A DNA stretch of 64,000 bases, from the NCBI GenBank assembly GCA_026225255.1, contig JAMFSJ010000066.1, positions 80,781 through 144,780 of the forward strand, read 5' to 3'. A program made the translations under genes and the position numbers. Positions within the stretch are counted from its first letter, which is position 1, and each line of letters starts with the position of its first letter. A model generated the notes under the pieces. The model ran no database searches and was not told the DNA's origin. It worked only from the letters and a program-made list of their open reading frames with translations. Origin of the DNA: Methylacidimicrobium fagopyrum (GTDB taxonomy: Bacteria > Verrucomicrobiota > Verrucomicrobiia > Limisphaerales > UBA11358). This document shows positions 57,558-64,000 of the stretch, in pieces.

Positions 57558-60500
57558 ATGAATACAATCTATCAACCATCACGGAAAAATACTGCCGCCG
57601 CCGCGTTGGCGCTGGCGGCGACGTTCGCTTTCGCCCAACTCGCCGACGCCACAGCTTACACTTGGAATGTTGCCAATGGTAATTGGAGCGATCCGAATAG
57701 TTGGACGTCGGCCGCAGGAACCGGCGTCCCCGCGGCAGCGGACACGACGATTTTTGGAGCCAATAATACTTCGGCGAATGCGACGACCGTCAATAACACG
57801 GTGGATGTAGGTTTTGGCGGCACGGTCGCTGGACTTACTTATAACTCAATCCTATCAGGCGCCTTTAACGTGACGCAGATTCCGGCGGGGACGAGCTTGA
57901 CGGTCGCCGGGCCGTTATTGGTTGGCGGTATTAGTGGAAATCCAATCATCACGCAGGCCTATCTGACGGGTGGCGGCACGCTCCTGGTAACTGGCAGCTC
58001 AATGACCGTGCAGGATTTTGGTTCCAGTAGTGCTAATTCCATTGCGACCCTAAATCTGGCGGGTTTGGGCACTTTTATTTATAGCAACAGCGCCGGCACG
58101 ATCAGTGTTGAGGATAACGTTGGCAGTCTTACCCGGGTTGGCGGCAGTCTTACTTTGGCGGCCATGAATTTTATCACCGCAACGAACTTGAATTTTGGGA
58201 CGGGCGCAAACGCGCAGGGCGGGGCGGGCGGACAGCTATTAACATTTGGATCGGTATCTAACGTCATTAATACTGCGAACATTACCATCGGCGCACAAAA
58301 GAATAGTTATGCCGCGACGAATACTGGCGGTAGTCTCCGCATCCGCGGAATTGGGGGCACGGATACGAACCGGGCTAATATCACGGTCGGCACTAAGAAT
58401 GTCGGCGGCGGCAGTGGCGGGATCACCGGTAGTTTATTCCTCAATGGTTGCGCGGTGGATATTAAAGCCGCGACCTTGACCGTTGGCGCGAATACCGGCG
58501 GCACGCCGAATAGTGGCGGGGATAGTGGTGTCGGCGTGATGCAGATAGATACCGGCACGGTAGATGCGACTGGCGTGGCGATCGGGCTTAACTCTTCAGC
58601 CAATTTTTCAGCGACGGTTTTCGCCAGTGCTATCGGCACCCTCACCGTCAGCACCAATGCGACTCTGATCGCGGGCACAAATGGTATCATTTTAGGATCG
58701 CAGGCCGCGACCGGCCCGGCGACCGGTATTTTGAACATCGTCGGTGGCAAAGTGGTTAGCCGCGGCAACATCACCACGGCAACCAATCTTAGCACGAGCA
58801 CGAACATTATTAACTTTATCACCGGCGGCAAGTTGGTCTTGGGCACGAATAACTATGTCGGCACCACGGCGGCCCCGATCAGCAGCTTGAACTTGATCGA
58901 AGGTTCGACCTTGGAATTCAACGCGCCGTTAGTGGCTCAAACTAACATCGTCTTGAAATCCATTACTTGGCCGGTCAACGACAGCCAGTTGACGATCGCG
59001 CTCGATGCGCCACCAGTGACGGCGACGAATGGCACCGTCGTTCCGCTCATTTCTTATAACTCCATCAGCGGCGGCACCTTCACGGCCCCAACCTTAACTC
59101 TTCCGCCCGGCATCACTGGTAGTTTATCACTCGTAGGTAATACTATTTATCTGACGATCACCGGCGGCATCCTTCCGGGTATGAATGGTTTGAATCAACT
59201 CGGCAATCCTGGCTTTGAGCTGGGCGCGGCCAGCTGGATTGGCTCAGGAAATGTCTCCCTGATTACTGTTGGCGGTGCTACGTATTACAACCAAGGTGCC
59301 TGTGGTTCGGATCCGTCCCCACAATTGGTCATCAGCCACTCCGGAACGCAGGTCGGCAACGTCTTCGGTAACTTTACCGGCGGTGCGAATACCAGTTCCT
59401 ATGTTCAGTCCGTGACGGTGCTGCCCGGCGATACGTTCGCAGCGGGCGCTTACGCGCTGGTGTCACACGAAGACATGATGACCGGTGCGAACAGCTTCTA
59501 CTATCGGGTTGATTTTCTTGATGCGAACGGGGTTTTGCTCACCAGCTATCAATCTTTTATCGTCACCAATCTGACTTGCGGTGAAACTACGCCGTTCGCA
59601 TTGGATACTTGGAACTTCCTCGGGGTGACCAATCAGATTCAAGTCACTGGCGGTGCCAATGTCGGCACGGTGATCGGGACAGTTCCTTCCGGCATCCTGA
59701 CGACTCCGCCGAACGCAGTGACCGCAAAGTTCTCGGTGTTATTTGTTCAACAGGGCCCACCAAATCAATACGATGGCGGCTCGGTCTATTTCGACGACCT
59801 TAACTTCGGCTTCTTCAACGGCCCGGTGCCGCCGACGATCTCAGCCGTGACACCAAACTTGGTCGCGTTCGCCACTAATACGACCTTGAACTGCACCGCT
59901 GCTTCAACCAAGAGCACGATCTCCACTGTTCAAGTCGTCGTCACTTCTAATCATCTAGGTAGCCTGGCGACCACGGTGACCAATACCGCAACGACACCCG
60001 GCATGACCGTTACCGGCATTGGCACGCCCTCAGTCAGCATCAGCTATGCCTTGGCGACGAACACCGTCTATTCGGCCATTGTGGTTAAAGTAACCGACGC
60101 CAATGGTTTCACCACTACTTCCAAGACGAATTTATTGGATACATTAACGCCAACCTTGGTGATCGAAAGCGCTGACTTTAACTTCCAAAACGGTGGCTTC
60201 CTCGATACCACGGCCAATGGCGGTTTCGCGTTCTACACCAATCGCATTGGCGTCCAAAGCGTTGATGAGAACAAGGCTGTGCGGGTAGCGACGACTAGTT
60301 ATTATCGCACCAATGACGCGGTGGTTATCCAAGGGGCTGCCCCTAACTCGGGTAATTCCTCGATGGAACAAAAATTTGTCAATTCCGCTGCGGCTGGTGA
60401 TACGACCAATGTTGAACTGGAAGTCGGTTATAACACGCCCGGTGATTGGTTGAACTACACGTGCACCTTCGGCGGCAGCGGTTCGGCTCCGGCGGGCACT

Positions 60501-62033
60501 TACAATGTCTATTGCTATCTGGCGACGAGCGGAACCGGCACGCAGCTAAGATTCTCGCAAGTGACCAGTGACCCGACGCAAGCTGGTCAGACGACGAACT
60601 TCCTGGGCTATTTCGGCACCACCTCATTCTCGGACAATGGTTATAATACCTTTGTCTATGTGCCTTTGACGGATCAATTCGGGAACCCGGTCGCGGTGAC
60701 GATTGCCGCCGGTCAACAGACATTCAAAAGCACGGTGGTTGGCAATCCGAATATTGCCTTCTATATGCTGGTGCCGGTGATTCCGGTGCTGACGCCGGTG
60801 TTGCAGAATGTTTACCCGAACGGCACGGCCCCTTATCAAACCAGCGGCACGTTCACCTTCACCGTCGGCCCGGCCAATGGTGCGGCGCTCAATACGAATG
60901 GGATCAGTTTGACGTTGAACGGCATTAATGTCACTTCGGGATTAGCCTTCACCCAAGTGGGTGGCAGTTGGACCGCGACTTATAACATCCAAACCAACCA
61001 GCAATATACGGCGGTCATCAATGTGACGAATACCAGTGGACTTTCCGCCAGCTATACGGTCAGTTTCGACAGCTTCGACCAGAATGCGTATCAATGGGAA
61101 GCGGTCGACTATGACTTTACGTTGAACGGCGTCAGCGCGCAGTTCATTGATAATCCGGTGCCGACGGCTTTCACCAATGATGCTCAACAAGGTATCATTG
61201 CGGCGAACAGTTACTTTGGTTATCCCGGTGGTTATGTTCCTTCCGCCAGCAGCGATGGGCTTGGCGCCCTGGCCAAGCAGGGAGTTGACATCAATTTCCC
61301 CGATCTCCAAACGAATAATGGCGCCACGCCGAATGCTAATTCGACTTATCGCGCCGACGCGGTCGGCGCACAGACGGCCACGGATTTCTTCCGCCAGAAG
61401 TTCGTTGCCGCGCAACAAACATTCGCCGGCCAGGGGAACGGGATGATTGGCGAAATAAACATTGGTTACTTCGACGGTGGTAGCTGGTTAAATTACACCC
61501 GCACTTGGCCGACGAATAACTTCTATGTCTGGGGACGTTTGGCCGGCGGTAACGGCGCGTTCAGCGGCACAACCCTTAGCCGTGTCACCAGCGGCGTCGG
61601 CACCTCGAACCAAACGTTGCAGGTATTGGGTTCATTCTCTGACCCGACAGCGAGCGGCTGGCAGACCTATCACTGGGTTCAGCTCGCGGATACGAATGGT
61701 AATCCGGTAGTGGTTTCGCTCGGTGGCGTCACGACTTTACGCCTGACGAGTGGTAACAACTTGAACGCGGAATTCTTCCTTTTATCGCCGGCGACAGCGG
61801 GTTTGCTCAATCCCTTTAACGTCTCCGCCGCTCTTGTCGGCGGTCAGGTTAAACTCTCGATTCCAACGCAAGCGGGTCACAACTATACGGTTTATTACGC
61901 CGCTAGTCTTCCCGCCACCACGTGGAATAACGTCGGCAGCACGAACATTAACATCACCGATGGTCTGCCGGTCCACGTCGTGACGGTTCCCGCCACCGGT
62001 GGTCAAGGTTACTATCGAGTCACTGCCCAATAA
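57558..62033 (+). CDS. Giant secreted protein with beta-helix repeats and tandem CBM-like domains
   Basis: 1491 residues from ATG 57558; ATG 57516 would add 14 residues ahead of the signal peptide (AALALAATFAFAQLADATA). The N-terminal 500 or so residues are beta-helix repeat like the module 2 protein (YTWNVANGNWSDPNSW). A lectin-like segment follows at about 540-760. Two related carbohydrate-binding-like modules come next: about 865-1080 (GDWLNYTCTFG) and 1180-1420 (GSWLNYTRTWP, RLAGGNG), which are like CBM6/35 in layout. It ends in a tail like those of the other two giants (GHNYTVYYAASLP to GYYRVTAQ). Likely surface glycan binding. The pseudopilin starts 36 bases later. Confidence 0.86.
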   Translation: MNTIYQPSRKNTAAAALALAATFAFAQLADATAYTWNVANGNWSDPNSWTSAAGTGVPAAADTTIFGANNTSANATTVNNTVDVGFGGTVAGLTYNSILSGAFNVTQIPAGTSLTVAGPLLVGGISGNPIITQAYLTGGGTLLVTGSSMTVQDFGSSSANSIATLNLAGLGTFIYSNSAGTISVEDNVGSLTRVGGSLTLAAMNFITATNLNFGTGANAQGGAGGQLLTFGSVSNVINTANITIGAQKNSYAATNTGGSLRIRGIGGTDTNRANITVGTKNVGGGSGGITGSLFLNGCAVDIKAATLTVGANTGGTPNSGGDSGVGVMQIDTGTVDATGVAIGLNSSANFSATVFASAIGTLTVSTNATLIAGTNGIILGSQAATGPATGILNIVGGKVVSRGNITTATNLSTSTNIINFITGGKLVLGTNNYVGTTAAPISSLNLIEGSTLEFNAPLVAQTNIVLKSITWPVNDSQLTIALDAPPVTATNGTVVPLISYNSISGGTFTAPTLTLPPGITGSLSLVGNTIYLTITGGILPGMNGLNQLGNPGFELGAASWIGSGNVSLITVGGATYYNQGACGSDPSPQLVISHSGTQVGNVFGNFTGGANTSSYVQSVTVLPGDTFAAGAYALVSHEDMMTGANSFYYRVDFLDANGVLLTSYQSFIVTNLTCGETTPFALDTWNFLGVTNQIQVTGGANVGTVIGTVPSGILTTPPNAVTAKFSVLFVQQGPPNQYDGGSVYFDDLNFGFFNGPVPPTISAVTPNLVAFATNTTLNCTAASTKSTISTVQVVVTSNHLGSLATTVTNTATTPGMTVTGIGTPSVSISYALATNTVYSAIVVKVTDANGFTTTSKTNLLDTLTPTLVIESADFNFQNGGFLDTTANGGFAFYTNRIGVQSVDENKAVRVATTSYYRTNDAVVIQGAAPNSGNSSMEQKFVNSAAAGDTTNVELEVGYNTPGDWLNYTCTFGGSGSAPAGTYNVYCYLATSGTGTQLRFSQVTSDPTQAGQTTNFLGYFGTTSFSDNGYNTFVYVPLTDQFGNPVAVTIAAGQQTFKSTVVGNPNIAFYMLVPVIPVLTPVLQNVYPNGTAPYQTSGTFTFTVGPANGAALNTNGISLTLNGINVTSGLAFTQVGGSWTATYNIQTNQQYTAVINVTNTSGLSASYTVSFDSFDQNAYQWEAVDYDFTLNGVSAQFIDNPVPTAFTNDAQQGIIAANSYFGYPGGYVPSASSDGLGALAKQGVDINFPDLQTNNGATPNANSTYRADAVGAQTATDFFRQKFVAAQQTFAGQGNGMIGEINIGYFDGGSWLNYTRTWPTNNFYVWGRLAGGNGAFSGTTLSRVTSGVGTSNQTLQVLGSFSDPTASGWQTYHWVQLADTNGNPVVVSLGGVTTLRLTSGNNLNAEFFLLSPATAGLLNPFNVSAALVGGQVKLSIPTQAGHNYTVYYAASLPATTWNNVGSTNINITDGLPVHVVTVPATGGQGYYRVTAQ

Positions 62034-62069
62034 GAATGGCGCTGACAATCAATCACCAGCCAAGTCACC

Positions 62070-63044
62070 ATGAAAACAAGCACCGTGAATAAACCTTCGA
62101 GCCGTCCGTTCCGTTCAGGGAATGTCGATCATTCCTGGCGGACGGGGCTGGGGGTTGGTCGAGGCAATGTTGGCTTCACCCTCATTGAGTTATTGGTGGT
62201 GATCGCGATCATTGCCATTCTCGCGGCGATGTTGCTGCCAGCCTTGGCCAAGGCAAAGCAAAAGGCGCAAGGCATCTTATGCTTGAGCAATGAGAAGCAG
62301 TTGTCCCTTGCCTGGTTGATGTATGCCAATGACAGTCAAGATCGGTTGGTGCCGAATGGTGTCGAAGCCAGTCAACCTAGCAGCCTGACCGATCCCACTG
62401 CCCAGCCCGGCGGAGCGAATTCGCAATGGTGTCCGGGACGGCAGGATATAGTCTCTACCTCATGGCTTAGTCCGGCAGGAACCGTGCCGAACCTGAATGT
62501 CGGTTTTCAATGGATTCAATTGGGGCTGATGTATCCTTATGTCAACAGTGCCGGGGTTTATCACTGTCCGGCAGATAATTCCAGCGTTACGGCCAGCTCC
62601 TTTGGCACCAGCACCACCTTGCCCCGGGTGCGCAGTATGTCCATGAACTCATGGCTGAATCCCGTGGTGGTCTGGGATGGTGATAAAACGGCCGCTACCA
62701 CGCTTAAGATTTACCGGAAATCTTCTGATATGACGAACCCCGGGTCGCCTAACTTGTGGGTGTTCGTAGATGAAAACCCGAACAGTATCAATGATGCCTC
62801 CTTTATCTGTGACCCGAATATTCAGAAGTGGATTGATTATCCGGCTTCTTATCATGGCGGCGCCGGCGGCATTGCCTTCGCGGACGGTCACGCAGAAACT
62901 CATCGTTGGCATGATCCGGTGGTCGTGAACGCCACGGCCGCGTCGATCAACCAAATAGCTGGAACGAGCACTCAAACCGGTTTCACACCCGGCGTTGGCG
63001 ATTGGAATTGGTTCCAACACGCCAGCACATTCATACTTCAATAA
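62070..63044 (+). CDS. Pseudopilin-like protein with H-X9-DG motif
   Basis: 324 residues. The prepilin leader has Gly35 before the cut ([12 protein letters not shown]), Glu at mature position 5 and a standard helix. The soluble part has paired-Cys loops ([15 protein letters not shown]) and H-X9-DG ([20 protein letters not shown]). It follows the giant exoprotein by 36 bases and precedes the ThuA-like gene, completing the third copy of the module order. Confidence 0.9.
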   Translation: MKTSTVNKPSSRPFRSGNVDHSWRTGLGVGRGNVGFTLIELLVVIAIIAILAAMLLPALAKAKQKAQGILCLSNEKQLSLAWLMYANDSQDRLVPNGVEASQPSSLTDPTAQPGGANSQWCPGRQDIVSTSWLSPAGTVPNLNVGFQWIQLGLMYPYVNSAGVYHCPADNSSVTASSFGTSTTLPRVRSMSMNSWLNPVVVWDGDKTAATTLKIYRKSSDMTNPGSPNLWVFVDENPNSINDASFICDPNIQKWIDYPASYHGGAGGIAFADGHAETHRWHDPVVVNATAASINQIAGTSTQTGFTPGVGDWNWFQHASTFILQ

Positions 63045-63058
63045 CATTTGTCTTAAAT

Positions 63059-63901
63059 TTGAAAACAATTATCCGTAAATATTCGTGCCTGCTCTGGTTG
63101 GGCTTTTGTTGCTACAACGTTGAGGCGCAAACTCCGGCACCCAAGTTCAAAGTCATGGCTTTCTACACGGGCAAAGAGGATCTGGCGCATATCAGCTTTG
63201 TGCATGAGGCGAATGAATGGTTTCCTAAAATGGCGGCCAAGTATGGCTTCACCTATGACGCGACGACGAATTGGAATGACTTGAACGCCACTTTTTTGAC
63301 CAACTATCAAGTCATATTCTTTTTGGATACCCGCCCGGAAGATGCGGCGCAACGGCTGGCTTTCCAAAAATACATGGAGCAGGGCGGCGCTTGGATGGGT
63401 TTTCACTTTTCTGCGTTTGCCCTGACCCCATCGGCTTATCCGCAGAATTGGGATTGGTTTCACAACCAATTTCTCGGCTCGGGTGAATACGTTAGTAATA
63501 CATGGCGTCCGACTTCCGCCATCTTGCGCGTGGAAGATCCGAGTTATCCGGCCACCAAGGATTTGCCCGCAACTTTCAAGTCGCAACCGAATGAATGGTA
63601 TCGTTGGTCAAACGATTTGCGGACCAATGCGGATATTAAAGTTCTTCTATCCATTGACCCAACCAGTTTTCCCTTGGGCACCGGGCCAAAGCAATATGAA
63701 ATCTGGCATGAAGGTTATTATCCCGTCGCGTGGACGAATAAAAAATTTAAGATGGTCTATGTCAACATGGGGCACAACGACATGGACTACGAACATAAGT
63801 TGGATCGGACCAACCGCACTTTATCGCATACGTTTGATAACGAAATTCAAGATAAATTTATCCTGAATACGCTGCTTTGGTTGGGAGCGGGCGGGAAATA
63901 A
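63059..63901 (+). CDS. ThuA-domain secreted protein (trehalose-utilisation-like)
   Basis: 280 residues from TTG 63059, which places a signal peptide (IIRKYSCLLWLGFCCYNVEAQ) at the N terminus. The in-frame TTG 63002 lies inside the pseudopilin gene. The single glutamine-amidotransferase-like fold shows VMAFYTGKEDLAHI, VIFFLDTRP, GGAWMGFHF, EWYRWSNDLR, YPVAWT and VYVNMGHNDMDY, as in ThuA proteins. These occur beside sugar-metabolism genes; the reaction is not known. Signal plus context suggest an extracytoplasmic role in module 3. Confidence 0.85.
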   Translation: MKTIIRKYSCLLWLGFCCYNVEAQTPAPKFKVMAFYTGKEDLAHISFVHEANEWFPKMAAKYGFTYDATTNWNDLNATFLTNYQVIFFLDTRPEDAAQRLAFQKYMEQGGAWMGFHFSAFALTPSAYPQNWDWFHNQFLGSGEYVSNTWRPTSAILRVEDPSYPATKDLPATFKSQPNEWYRWSNDLRTNADIKVLLSIDPTSFPLGTGPKQYEIWHEGYYPVAWTNKKFKMVYVNMGHNDMDYEHKLDRTNRTLSHTFDNEIQDKFILNTLLWLGAGGK

Positions 63902-63977
63902 GCGGCTCATTTTCTGAAATCACCAAGCCCCAAGCGTCCAAGCTCCAGAGAAACTTCCAGCGCCAATCCTTAACGAT

Positions 63978-64000
63978 GTCATGGAGTGCGGTGGCAAAGC
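63978..64000 (+). repeat. Family A repeat, truncated at window end
   Basis: Begins GTCATGGAGTGCGG and continues as in the unit at 33320-33367 read in reverse, up to the window edge. 63902-63977 shows no gene. Confidence 0.6.

Noticed and set aside
62070..63044. T2SS or type IV pilus operon indicated by the pseudopilins
   Set aside because: No ATPase, secretin, inner-membrane platform or peptidase gene is nearby; H-X9-DG-type proteins are numerous and dispersed in this phylum.

Overview
The window looks like chromosomal DNA from a free-living, polysaccharide-degrading member of the Verrucomicrobiota, most likely the Limisphaerales/Pedosphaera side of the phylum. This is inferred, not proven. 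The basis is four pseudopilin-like genes with a prepilin leader and, in most, an H-X9-DG tail; very large secreted proteins with Ig-like, PA14 and beta-helix repeats; HPK7 histidine kinases paired with NarL-type regulators; a dense set of secreted glycoside hydrolases; and short intergenic palindromes of the kind common in that group. GC content is moderate to high and there is no phage, transposase or CRISPR array.

The main theme is one module seen three times: a two-component system, a giant secreted repeat protein, a pseudopilin-like protein, then a carbohydrate-active or sugar-related enzyme. Module 1 (3.8-15.9 kb) is kinase, regulator, giant protein, pseudopilin and GH2. Module 2 (15.9-29.1 kb) has GH5, regulator and propeller kinase on the minus strand, divergent from a giant beta-helix protein, pseudopilin and GH29 fucosidase. 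Module 3 (54.4-63.9 kb) has regulator and kinase on minus, divergent from a giant protein, pseudopilin and a ThuA-like protein. All three giant proteins end in a similar short domain finishing in FYRV, FFRL or YYRV. The left edge carries a CotH-kinase/lamin-tail exoprotein (minus) that runs out of the window.

The centre (29-46.5 kb) is more ordinary: serine acetyltransferase; a YtrA-type GntR repressor with an ABC ATPase and an unusual ABC permease fused to a seven-bladed RCC1-like propeller; and a PepSY lipoprotein, a beta-propeller protein, an OmpR-type two-component system and an RND efflux operon whose pump gene carries a single-base frameshift. An orphan OppF-type ATPase, a small membrane protein, a fourth pseudopilin and a tRNA-Pro(CGG) follow.

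A second CAZyme cluster (46.5-54.4 kb) holds a GH2-alginate lyase fusion and a GH18 (minus), and a GH3 and a GH5 exo-glucanase-like enzyme (plus). With the module enzymes, the encoded activities point to galactosides, fucosides, beta-glucans, chitin-type glycans and uronate polymers, as found in algal or mucilage polysaccharides. Several families of dispersed palindromic repeats lie between operons. One of them supplies the start region of the GH2-alginate lyase gene.
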